From NCBI GenBank assembly GCA_964351865.1, contig CAYGPJ010000009.1:1-64000 (forward strand): DNA of 64,000 bases, given 5' to 3'. The stretch's first letter is position 1. Every line of letters begins with the position of its first letter. Source of the DNA: JBCDJI01 sp964351865. Lineage in GTDB: Bacteria; Verrucomicrobiota; Verrucomicrobiia; Methylacidiphilales; JBCBYL01. The notes under the pieces were generated by a model that made no database searches, was not told the DNA's origin, and worked only from the letters and a program-made list of their open reading frames with translations. Positions 41,310 through 49,408 of this stretch are shown piece by piece. Both the position numbers and the translations under genes were made by a program.

Positions 41310-43790
41310 TTATTCAATCTGAGAAGCTAACCCAAACGCTTCCGCTTCCTCTTCTGTCAGAAATTTCGGTGTCCCATCAGAATTGATCATGCGAGCGGTT
41401 ACAAACATCATCAGGTTCTTTTTTACTGACTGAGTAGATTTGCTTCTGAAAGCACGACCGACCAAGGGCAAATCTCCCAAGAAAGGGATCTTATCGTTGA
41501 TTTCCTGTTCATCATTTCGAATAAAACCAGCCATGACCACGGTCTGTCCGTCGATCACTTGAACTTTTGTTTCAATTTTTCGAGTTGAAAACACTGGTTT
41601 CAAGTTATCTGAGGTGGTGATGGGTGTCACAAGACCGGTAATCGTAGAGGAGGAATTCACCCCTTCACCGTAATTGATAAACCCTTGAAATTCGATGACT
41701 TCAGGAGACAGTTCGAGGTCAATTCTCCTGTCTGCTGTCGCATTAGCCTTAACATCCAGTGTAACACCTAGATCCCTTGACACAAAATCCGTCGGGTTGG
41801 AGGGGGTGACGGTCACCACAGAAACCGAGGCCCCACCACTGGCAGTGGAAGATAAATCAACCTCTGGTGGCTCATATTCTTCCGGATAATAGAATTCTCG
41901 AACTACCCTGATTTTTGATTTTTGTCCATTTATCAATGTTACTTTAGGTGCCGACATTAAATCACCTCCGAAGGTCGATTCGATGGCAGTCAATAAATAC
42001 CTAAATCCGGAACTACCCAACACTCCGGAAAAACCCATCAATGCCGGATCACGGTTAATTCCCAGCCCTAATAACGCATCTATTCGATTCGGGCTCAGAC
42101 TCCCACTGTTCCTCAACGCGGATCCGAAACCTGCACGTACCTTACCTGCATTGCCGGCTCCCGGGTTAGAGGTGAAATCAGGAATCCCATCAGCACCTGC
42201 AACACCAGTCGCATTATTAAAAGCATCCACATTTATAGGGGGAACAAAAGCTCCCCCACCTGGTTGTAGCGCCCCACCACCGTTAAACGCAGAGACCGGT
42301 ACGTTGAATGGAGTCGGTATATTAGTGTCTGCACTAATTCTCAAATTCGAGCTAAAGTCTTTTAACTTGTCTTCACTGAATTCAATAAATTTCGTCTCGA
42401 TGGATATCTGAATGGTTTCCTCGGACTCTTTCGCCACCAGTTGCTCAATTAAGTTGATCTGCTCTAGCGTGTTTCTCACTACCAATTTAGCGGTCTTAGG
42501 CAAATAAGCAGCACTAGTATCCGCTGTAAATTTGACCCCCTTATTCTCAAGCTCTCCTTTCACGTCGATGCCAGCATTTTCTGCATTCAGCGCTGTGCCA
42601 CTGAAAAAGGTGGGCGGAACAGAAAACGAACGCACCACTTTGACATCACTGGTTTCATTTGACGGGAATATATATACCGCGTACTCCTCGACCTTAAATT
42701 TCAGGTTGGTCAGCGTGGAAATAAATTCCAGTACTTTAATGAGTGGCATATCTCTTAAGTCCAGCGTCAGCGTCCGGATGGTGTTATCCACCGCCGTTTC
42801 ACCCTCCGCCACAGGAGCCTTATTTGTTGACTCTGTTTTTAACACCAAATTGACCCCTTCACCAGTCGGATCTAAAGCCTTGCTCTGTTCCCGCAGATAG
42901 GCCACTGCATCAGCAACATCAACCTCGGTGAAATTCAATTCAGGAATACGAATCGACTCGAGTTTATCGTAGATTTGACCCACATTCGAAGGCTCAAATT
43001 GTTCTGTAACCAATACCGGTGCTTCATCATTGCTCCTTTTGCTTCTGATTTCATCCCAGTTACTGGTGACATCAGCCATGGCCTTCTCTTTCAGAGCCTC
43101 CCGGCGCATATCCGCAATTCGGCGCTTCTTGAGAGTAATTTCTTTAAGTTTTTTCATCGCCGCTTGATTATGGCGGTCAATTTTTAATATTTCATTGAAC
43201 TTAGATTCAGCACGCGTGAATTGCCCCGTATTGGTGTAACTGTCGCCTTCGTAAAACAATTGCTGGATTCTATTAACCCGTTCTTGCAGATTTTCGTCTG
43301 CTACCGTGTTTTCAGGAAAACGTTCTGCTACGGTCAGGCTGTTTGCTTTATACTGCTTTAACAGCGCCTGGTATGATGCATTTGTGGGTTCCAATTCAGT
43401 GGCCTGCTCTATCAGTGAACGAGCTTTAGCATATTCCTGTTGTTTAGCAGCCTGATTCGCTTGAACCGCGTAAATATTAGCCAACCCTTTTTGGGCTTCC
43501 TTTCGAATATCAACCCCGTTTGATACGTTGGGTGTTTTAGATAAAATATCTTCATACCGCGCCTGGGCTTTGGCATATTCACCCGCGGCCGTCAGTTTAC
43601 GAGCTTCCGCAACCGACTGGTTTAAGAGCAGGTTCTCTTCCATTCTTTTAATACGCTGTTGATCGGCTAGTGCATCAGCTGATTGCGCCAAGAGGGATGC
43701 AGAAGAGGCGCAGCACACAGTAAGTGTTGTGACTGCTATCGCTATTCTTTGCAAATGGGAAATCTGTCGGGAACTAAAATTAGATGTCAT
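41310..43790 (-). CDS. Secretin-like protein, Amuc_1098 family
   Basis: 826 residues. Signal peptide (TVCCASSASLLAQS), helical TPR-like region (KAQARYEDILSKTP; KFNEILKIDRHNQAAMKKLKEI), N-domains, and a C-terminal secretin core: IQISIETKFIEFSE, LMSAPKVTLINGQ, MAGFIRNDEQ and the signature IPFLGDLPLVGRAF. The protein ends in a ~35-residue tail after the barrel. In Akkermansia, the Amuc_1098-1102 locus carries one such gene; here two stand in tandem. Its start is 71 bases from the Amuc_1099-like stop and it is probably in one operon with it. Confidence 0.88.
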   Translation of the reverse strand: MTSNFSSRQISHLQRIAIAVTTLTVCCASSASLLAQSADALADQQRIKRMEENLLLNQSVAEARKLTAAGEYAKAQARYEDILSKTPNVSNGVDIRKEAQKGLANIYAVQANQAAKQQEYAKARSLIEQATELEPTNASYQALLKQYKANSLTVAERFPENTVADENLQERVNRIQQLFYEGDSYTNTGQFTRAESKFNEILKIDRHNQAAMKKLKEITLKKRRIADMRREALKEKAMADVTSNWDEIRSKRSNDEAPVLVTEQFEPSNVGQIYDKLESIRIPELNFTEVDVADAVAYLREQSKALDPTGEGVNLVLKTESTNKAPVAEGETAVDNTIRTLTLDLRDMPLIKVLEFISTLTNLKFKVEEYAVYIFPSNETSDVKVVRSFSVPPTFFSGTALNAENAGIDVKGELENKGVKFTADTSAAYLPKTAKLVVRNTLEQINLIEQLVAKESEETIQISIETKFIEFSEDKLKDFSSNLRISADTNIPTPFNVPVSAFNGGGALQPGGGAFVPPINVDAFNNATGVAGADGIPDFTSNPGAGNAGKVRAGFGSALRNSGSLSPNRIDALLGLGINRDPALMGFSGVLGSSGFRYLLTAIESTFGGDLMSAPKVTLINGQKSKIRVVREFYYPEEYEPPEVDLSSTASGGASVSVVTVTPSNPTDFVSRDLGVTLDVKANATADRRIDLELSPEVIEFQGFINYGEGVNSSSTITGLVTPITTSDNLKPVFSTRKIETKVQVIDGQTVVMAGFIRNDEQEINDKIPFLGDLPLVGRAFRSKSTQSVKKNLMMFVTARMINSDGTPKFLTEEEAEAFGLASQIE

Positions 43791-43861
43791 GACTATTTTT
43801 GATAATGCACGGGTTTTTTATCTCTTTTCAAGTAAAATATATTTTTCTTCTCTGTTGCAGC

Positions 43862-44815
43862 CTACGGATCGCACTGAGGAATGGTAAATTGTTCCCCGCT
43901 TTCCAACTGTTTCACCACTGCATTTTCTGCTGTGGCGCTGATGTATTGGTAGCTGACATCTTTGATTTTAAAGATTTCTCCCCGCTTGAGCGACGCGGGC
44001 TCAGGAACCACATTCGGCACATCGAGCTTAAGGACCACCCGGCTCTCATCTGACTCGATTTCTTTATTGTAGATCAGAGTCACGGGAGTTTTTAAGATCG
44101 GATGTATTACGATAAGCTCAGATCGATCTACCTTTTCAGTAATACCCGTCGCCTCATTGTACTCATCAACAATGATTTTGCGATAGTCGCCAATCGTATA
44201 CCCCTCCAGATCTTCTCCCTTCCTGACCATTCTGGTATTACGGCCTCGAACTTTAGGCAATTTAATCTGATACACTAAACCATCTCCGCCGGGGTCCGGG
44301 TTGTAACCCTTAAATTCCATAATAAAGGGAATGAACTCATAATCCTTCACACAAAGCTTGGAAATCAGATCCGGATGATTTTCGCTTTCTCTGGGTTTCG
44401 TGCCTGCTTTAAATTCTTCCAGATTACTAAACCCGTCCTGGTCCGGATCACCGATGGCTACATTAGGATCTTCCAACGACAGCTTATTTTCTTTCAACCA
44501 CCCTACGGTCATTCCTTGAATTATTCCTGCATCATCTAAAGGCACAATCACCTGTTCGGCTGGTTTAAAAACGATCAGGCGTGATACATAGACTTTATGA
44601 TCAGTCGCATTTAACTGTAGCGGTTGATTCCATTCCTCCTCTATCGTGGCAATTTTTGCCGTATCGTAGCTATCAGGATCGGTCATTTTTCCACCAGGAA
44701 TTGTCGCCTGTATGTCCGGCAGCGTGAATGCCTTGACCAGACCCACCACCCCTAAAAAAATAAAGGCACCAAAAATCACCCATTGTTCCGGTCTCAAGTC
44801 AAAAGAACTTTTCAT
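43862..44815 (-). CDS. Amuc_1099-family pilus-like system protein
   Basis: 317 residues. One N-terminal transmembrane segment (WVIFGAFIFLGVVGLVKAF), then a periplasmic part. A calcium-binding-type repeat GDPDQDGFSNLEEF (~122-135) is typical of thrombospondin-3/EF-hand-like sites and is likely structural. The C-terminal half is beta-rich with no named fold recognised. The start at 44815 has a GAGGAG Shine-Dalgarno and overlaps the upstream stop by 4 bases; an extended frame to 44866 is less likely. A PilP-like connector role is a guess from operon position. Confidence 0.82.
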   Translation of the reverse strand: MKSSFDLRPEQWVIFGAFIFLGVVGLVKAFTLPDIQATIPGGKMTDPDSYDTAKIATIEEEWNQPLQLNATDHKVYVSRLIVFKPAEQVIVPLDDAGIIQGMTVGWLKENKLSLEDPNVAIGDPDQDGFSNLEEFKAGTKPRESENHPDLISKLCVKDYEFIPFIMEFKGYNPDPGGDGLVYQIKLPKVRGRNTRMVRKGEDLEGYTIGDYRKIIVDEYNEATGITEKVDRSELIVIHPILKTPVTLIYNKEIESDESRVVLKLDVPNVVPEPASLKRGEIFKIKDVSYQYISATAENAVVKQLESGEQFTIPQCDP

Positions 44816-45744
44816 TTCTGCTCCTCTTTGACGGCACCGGGCGTTGCCTCTTCGGGGATGTTCCACAATATCAGATCCACCCTGATGCTCACTTTGATGT
44901 TTTCCTGCCCGACAATGGGAATAATGTTTTTGAGAGCTCCCTCACCTGTTGCCTGTCCCTTAACTTCCGTTTTTCTAGGCACCGAGGTTTTTTCATTTTC
45001 CACATCAACGGAGCGAATCACAAAAAAGTAGGGAGATGAACTGATTTGGTTGACTAATTCCGTTACCGATACTGCCACCCCGTTAAATTTTAATTCAAAA
45101 GGGTAGATGGTATACCAATCCTTAGGGCCTGACGCCAACACAGCAGCCAATCCATCACCTCCAATAGCATTAGCCTGATCTTCCGCAAACACCCGATTCA
45201 CTTCATTGAACTCTACCGCTCCAGACAGGAGCGTCATTTTCATCAACTCATGAATGGCCATTAATTGTATACCCAGATGGTAGGTAGCTTCTTCCGCAGG
45301 ACTCAAGGCACGGTAGCGCTCAAAACCCATGTAGAACACTTCCGGCAGCGTCACATTATTGGCTGCTGCCAAAGCCAGAATTTCATCTCGTTTCTCACCC
45401 AGCAACCGCTTCCATTCGTTCGCTGGTAATCCCTGAAAACTCCCGTCTGGTTTCGCATTGCCACGGACCGGATCGAATAGTTTTGAAGTCTTCTTAATGG
45501 AATTCTCAACCGGATCTATAAGCTCAGTAATTTCTTCGGTCGAGGCTTTGATGGTTTCCAGATTTTTTTGACTCGGAAAAATTCCTTTCCCGGAAATGGT
45601 TTTAAGCTGCATTTCCAGTTGACGTTTCTGCTCTAAGCCATCATTCAGTTTACCGCTAGTCCAGAACCACAAACCGCCCCCGACTAATGCCGCCACGACG
45701 AATAAACCGATCGCAACCATAAAATGTTTAGGAAAGGACTTCAT
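44812..45744 (-). CDS. Amuc_1100-family, PilO-like protein
   Basis: 310 residues. N-terminal membrane anchor (~9-30: VAIGLFVVAALVGGGLWFW), a coiled-coil stretch (~35-90), then a globular periplasmic part. Akkermansia Amuc_1100 is known structurally to resemble PilO-type alignment proteins, and the order here (PilM-PilN, this protein, 1099-like, secretin) supports that. It overlaps the PilM gene and the 1099-like gene by 4 bases each (ATGA), so translation is coupled. Identification rests on position, length and fold pattern. Confidence 0.85.
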   Translation of the reverse strand: MKSFPKHFMVAIGLFVVAALVGGGLWFWTSGKLNDGLEQKRQLEMQLKTISGKGIFPSQKNLETIKASTEEITELIDPVENSIKKTSKLFDPVRGNAKPDGSFQGLPANEWKRLLGEKRDEILALAAANNVTLPEVFYMGFERYRALSPAEEATYHLGIQLMAIHELMKMTLLSGAVEFNEVNRVFAEDQANAIGGDGLAAVLASGPKDWYTIYPFELKFNGVAVSVTELVNQISSSPYFFVIRSVDVENEKTSVPRKTEVKGQATGEGALKNIIPIVGQENIKVSIRVDLILWNIPEEATPGAVKEEQK

Positions 45745-47507
45745 GGCAGAAATACCGGACGTTGATCCTCTTTAAATTTAGCTTCAATGTGAAAGTTTAG
45801 TGCCACCTGGTCCTCTAGATTCTCCCGACTGACAATTTTCACTTCCTCAAATAATCCCGTTGAGGATAATTTCTGTACAAAAGAATTCAGAAAGTCGTAA
45901 CCAAGATCAGCCTCAAAAAAACCGCGTAAGACCATTTCAGTCGCATAGGGCGCCAAATTGACCGGCTTGGGTTCTGCGGGGCTCATACCTGGTTGAGGCT
46001 TTTTATTTCCCGGCCCTGCCCCGCCACGTCGCGGCCTGACATCTTCTTTAGGTACCACGGTTATGGGAGCCCCATTGTAGCTTATTTCCATCTCGGAAAC
46101 CCAAAGTCCGACCGATTGTTGGACGGATTGATGCACTAATCCCAATGCCTTGGGCCAAAAATCACGCTGCTTGACTAGTCGATTGAGCGTATCTGCTTCA
46201 AGCGTTGAAACATCGAAGTCCGCTTTTGCTTTTTCAATTCCCTTGGCCAGTGCGTTTTTCTGCTGCAAGTCCGACTGCATCGTCGTGATCTCTGCCTGAA
46301 CCTGCATGTTCTGATAGAAATTCACACCGGCGACCACGATGAATGCAAAAAAGAAAACTGCCGCAGCCAATATCAGTAGCGGCATTTGAGTTTTCTTCTT
46401 ATTACGCTCCCGGACTGAAGCCGGAACCAGATCCACTTCCACGGGTGTTTCCCCCGCATAGCGTAACCCTAAGCCTACCAACTCACCCATCAAAGGCGCA
46501 TCCTGCGCCAATTGTTCACGGTTGATATCAGGCCCGATCGCCACATTTTGGAGTGGATTGAAATATTCTACCGGAAGATTCAGTTTCTCCTTAAAGAATA
46601 AATCCGAATAAGACATTTTAGCCGACCCCCCTGCTAAAACAATACGAACCGGCTTACTGCCCCCTTGTTGATTCCGATAAAAGCTAATGGAACGACTGAC
46701 CTCCGCATGTAGACGACTGTATACACTTCGTGCGATTTTAGAAATTCGCGCTGCTGTAGCATCATCCGGGTCCGCATAGGCTCCGCCCAGCCCTACAAAC
46801 CCCTTACCATGTTTTAACAACTCGGCCGACTTGTAAGGTTCCTGAAATTCATTGGAGATATTCTGCGTGATCATGTGACCCCCGATCGGAATCACTCGCG
46901 CAAATATCTTATTCCCTTCCACAAAAATTAGATTCGAACACTTCGCCCCAATATCAATCAGCAAGGTGCACTCGGTATTCGCGGCGGCAGAATAGAAATA
47001 GGAATTGACCAATGCCAGCGGTGAAACATCCATTTTGTTCAGTGAAAGCTTAGAGGCATTAACGGCAGCAGCAGCCTGCTCGATGAAATCATCTTTGATC
47101 GCGACGATTAGTGCCTCATATTCAGAATCAGATTTTCCTCCAAGCAGTTGATAGTCCCAAACCACTTCATTAATTGGAAACGGCACATTCTGCTGAGCCT
47201 CAAACCCGATCATCTGATCCACCTGATCAGCTGATACCGGCGGCAATTTAACAAACCGGGTAAAGGCAAACTGTCCGGATAGACTGCAAATGGCAGGAAT
47301 TCCACTCAGCTTACGTTGCGAAACGATGGCCTGCAAACGCTCCAGCATGGCCGATAAGCGGTCATCATCTTTACTGGGATCCAGTCCCAGATCCTTGATC
47401 TCATAGTCAAGTAAAGATAATCCGTTAACGGAATCAACCTGAAACAATGCGAATTTCAGCGTGCTGGAGCCAAAATCTATCGTCGCTACTTTTTTTACGG
47501 ATGCCAC
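45741..47507 (-). CDS. pilM: PilM-PilN-like fusion (Amuc_1101 family)
   Basis: 588 residues. Residues 1-365 are an actin-like PilM ATPase (ATIDFGSSTLKFALF, LLIDIGAKCSNLIF, VLAGGSAKMSYSDLF). A single transmembrane helix follows at ~375-397, then a coiled coil and a periplasmic PilN-like domain ending in a NSFVQKLSSTGLFEEV motif. In classical type IV pili these are two proteins that bind each other; here they are one chain. It should anchor the inner-membrane platform. No PilB, PilC or PilT is in the window. Confidence 0.9.
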   Translation of the reverse strand: MASVKKVATIDFGSSTLKFALFQVDSVNGLSLLDYEIKDLGLDPSKDDDRLSAMLERLQAIVSQRKLSGIPAICSLSGQFAFTRFVKLPPVSADQVDQMIGFEAQQNVPFPINEVVWDYQLLGGKSDSEYEALIVAIKDDFIEQAAAAVNASKLSLNKMDVSPLALVNSYFYSAAANTECTLLIDIGAKCSNLIFVEGNKIFARVIPIGGHMITQNISNEFQEPYKSAELLKHGKGFVGLGGAYADPDDATAARISKIARSVYSRLHAEVSRSISFYRNQQGGSKPVRIVLAGGSAKMSYSDLFFKEKLNLPVEYFNPLQNVAIGPDINREQLAQDAPLMGELVGLGLRYAGETPVEVDLVPASVRERNKKKTQMPLLILAAAVFFFAFIVVAGVNFYQNMQVQAEITTMQSDLQQKNALAKGIEKAKADFDVSTLEADTLNRLVKQRDFWPKALGLVHQSVQQSVGLWVSEMEISYNGAPITVVPKEDVRPRRGGAGPGNKKPQPGMSPAEPKPVNLAPYATEMVLRGFFEADLGYDFLNSFVQKLSSTGLFEEVKIVSRENLEDQVALNFHIEAKFKEDQRPVFLP

Positions 47508-47537
47508 GTTTAAAAATCTTTATCTTAGAATGCTAAG

Positions 47538-48152
47538 TTAACGCTGCCTCTTGATCTGGCTGTAGGCCTGCGACTCGAACGGCCACCATGGCGAGTCTTC
47601 CACGCTGAGCAACACATCCGGCATCGGAATACCTTCCCGAAACCAGTTCACATCGTCATCTTCCATGTCGACTTCAGACACCAGTCGCCCTTTTTCATAT
47701 ATTTCCACATGAACATTGTGCTCACCACTCGTCCTTCCGAAACTGGCAATACCCTTTTCGCCACCAAAACGCTTGGCACTGCCCGGGTGCAAGTAGAAAG
47801 TAGCTCGGTGATCCACCCCCTTAAGAACATTCATGAAAGTCACTTCACCCGTTAATATCACAAAAGCGTCGTCTTTGAGAAAATCATAACCTGCCAGATA
47901 AACTTTAACTTTAATCTCTTCGGTAATCTCTTCTTCCGTGCTGAATTTAACATCAATCGACCACCACTTTTCGCCGTATTCTTTGACCGCCTCTTTCGCT
48001 TCCCCGGTAGCTCCACTCAGCTTCTTCTCAACCAGCTGAATGTCTGCGCTATCCAGTACAATATTACCTTTATCTTGTGCTTGCCCCTGATTTAGCAAAC
48101 CCATCGCTAGCAACATCGTTGAAACAATACATGAACTGATGGAGATTCTCAT
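47538..48152 (-). CDS. Amuc_1102-family exported protein
   Basis: 204 residues. Signal peptide (IVSTMLLAMGLLNQGQAQ), then a predicted beta-rich domain without cysteine in the mature part. Residues in WWSIDVKFSTEEEITEEIKVKVYL, read in parts, suggest a beta-sandwich; the end is basic. First gene of the pilus-like operon, 30 bases before pilM. Family named by its place before the PilM fusion, as Amuc_1102 is next to Amuc_1101 in Akkermansia. Function unknown. Confidence 0.75.
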   Translation of the reverse strand: MRISISSCIVSTMLLAMGLLNQGQAQDKGNIVLDSADIQLVEKKLSGATGEAKEAVKEYGEKWWSIDVKFSTEEEITEEIKVKVYLAGYDFLKDDAFVILTGEVTFMNVLKGVDHRATFYLHPGSAKRFGGEKGIASFGRTSGEHNVHVEIYEKGRLVSEVDMEDDDVNWFREGIPMPDVLLSVEDSPWWPFESQAYSQIKRQR

Positions 48153-48161
48153 ATGTAGTAA

Positions 48162-48189
48162 ACTATCTAAGTTAAGGTCTGACGGTCAA
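48162..48189 (-). promoter_or_regulatory. Candidate promoter of the pilus-like operon
   Basis: On the minus strand TTGACC and GATAGT are 16 bases apart and end about ten bases before the ATG of the Amuc_1102-like gene, giving a short leader. Matches are 5/6 and 4/6. The rest of 48190-48374 is strongly AT-rich, which may help promoter opening. Confidence 0.33.
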
Positions 48190-48374
48190 TCTTTTTACTT
48201 ACTTTTATGTGTAAATAAAAGCAAGGAGTAGGGATAGTATCGCGAGTAGAAATATATAAAAGATTTTTATTACAATTATCAACTTTTTATAAAAGAATGC
48301 TTCTCATCGCATTTTTTCTCAACTTATCGGTTGCATCCATTAATCTTTTATGATTAATTCCTCGCTCGCTCAGA

Positions 48375-48450
48375 CACCCTATCGTCTAGTGGTTCAGGAC
48401 TCCGCCCTTTCACGGCGGCAACACGGGTTCAAATCCCGTTGGGGTGACCA
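48375..48450 (+). tRNA. tRNA-Glu (anticodon TTC)
   Basis: Cloverleaf with acceptor CACCCTA/TGGGGTG, D-arm TCGTCTAGTGGTTCAGGA, anticodon loop CTTTCAC carrying TTC on a CCGCC/GGCGG stem, T-arm ACGGGTTCAAATCCCGT, discriminator A and encoded CCA. The first base is C, not the usual G, because position 1-72 is a C-G pair. Confidence 0.95.
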
Positions 48451-48637
48451 GCATTTAACAGACTCAACTGTCTTCAGAATCAACTTCCGTCAGTACTGTC
48501 ATTCATCACCGTGCCAATGTGCTGGCACCAGCCACTGCATCTCGCTTTCACTCATTCCGTAAAAAGAAACATTTTGCCCTTGCACGCGCCTCTATTCTTA
48601 GGGAGTATGCGCGGCTAATTATCAACTGATGACAACT

Positions 48638-48847
48638 ATGAATAAAAAGGAACTGGTAGAAGCGGCATTGAAAAATGTGGAGAACCCACAAATTTTGATC
48701 AACATGATTTCGCGCCGTGTGCGCCAACTGGGGCAGGGCTTTCGTCCTCTCATCCCAGTCAATCCGAACATGACTTTCATGGACGTTGCCCTCAAAGAAA
48801 TCGCAGACGACAAGCTCGGCTACGAATCCACCGACGGCGAAGAGTAA
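48638..48847 (+). CDS. rpoZ: RNA polymerase omega subunit
   Basis: Small subunit of about 69 residues. NPQILINMISRRVRQLGQG and ADDKLGYE match the omega pattern (N-x-x-x-L-x-N-x-x-x-R-R-x-R-Q-L, then a short acidic C-terminus). It promotes RNA polymerase assembly. An ATG at 48629 would add three residues (MTT); neither start has a Shine-Dalgarno sequence. Placed just before smpB. Confidence 0.86.
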   Translation: MNKKELVEAALKNVENPQILINMISRRVRQLGQGFRPLIPVNPNMTFMDVALKEIADDKLGYESTDGEE

Positions 48848-48931
48848 AGTTCTCGCGGACACTTAACCGCTTCCTCTGCCGTATTTCCAAACCTCGGCAG
48901 CTATAACCGATGAACATGGGTTCGTCCGAAG

Positions 48932-49390
48932 ATGACTATGAGCGGAAAGGAAATTCTCAACCGGAAAGCGGGACGCGACTATCAGATTCTCGACAATCTG
49001 GAAGCCGGCATCGTCCTGCAGGGCACCGAAGTCAAATCCCTGCGCACCGGAGAATCCAACTTTAACGATGCTTTCGCACGAATCGATCGTGGGGAAGCGT
49101 GGTTACACCATTTTTACATCGCCCCATACGATAAAGGTAACCGTGAAAATCACGAGCCTCGCCGCCCGCGTAAATTACTGCTCCACCAGCGGGAAATAGC
49201 CAAATTGCACGAACAGGTATCTCAGCTCGGCAGGACACTCGTTCCCTTGAAGGGGTATTTCAAAAACGGCCGCTTCAAAGTGCTGATCGGAATAGGCAAA
49301 GGTAAGTCCCATGGAGACAAACGACAGGATCTTAAAAAACGCGATGTGCAGCGCGAAATCGACCGCACCCTCGCTCAGCGTGTCCGCTAA
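48932..49390 (+). CDS. smpB: SsrA-binding protein
   Basis: 152 residues, the standard SmpB length. NRKAGRDYQILDNLEAGIVL, GTEVKSLRTGESNF and the basic C-terminal KKRDVQREIDRTL are diagnostic. It binds tmRNA for trans-translation rescue. No tmRNA gene was found beside it. The ATG at 48938 is an alternative start two codons in. Follows rpoZ by 84 bases. Confidence 0.96.
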   Translation: MTMSGKEILNRKAGRDYQILDNLEAGIVLQGTEVKSLRTGESNFNDAFARIDRGEAWLHHFYIAPYDKGNRENHEPRRPRKLLLHQREIAKLHEQVSQLGRTLVPLKGYFKNGRFKVLIGIGKGKSHGDKRQDLKKRDVQREIDRTLAQRVR

Positions 49391-49408
49391 GCTATACTCC
49401 CTCCAGAC

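Noticed and set aside
48451..49408. Possible tmRNA (ssrA) beside smpB
   Set aside because: No tRNA-like ends or Ala tag reading frame found around smpB; the only tRNA-like structure is the ordinary tRNA-Glu.
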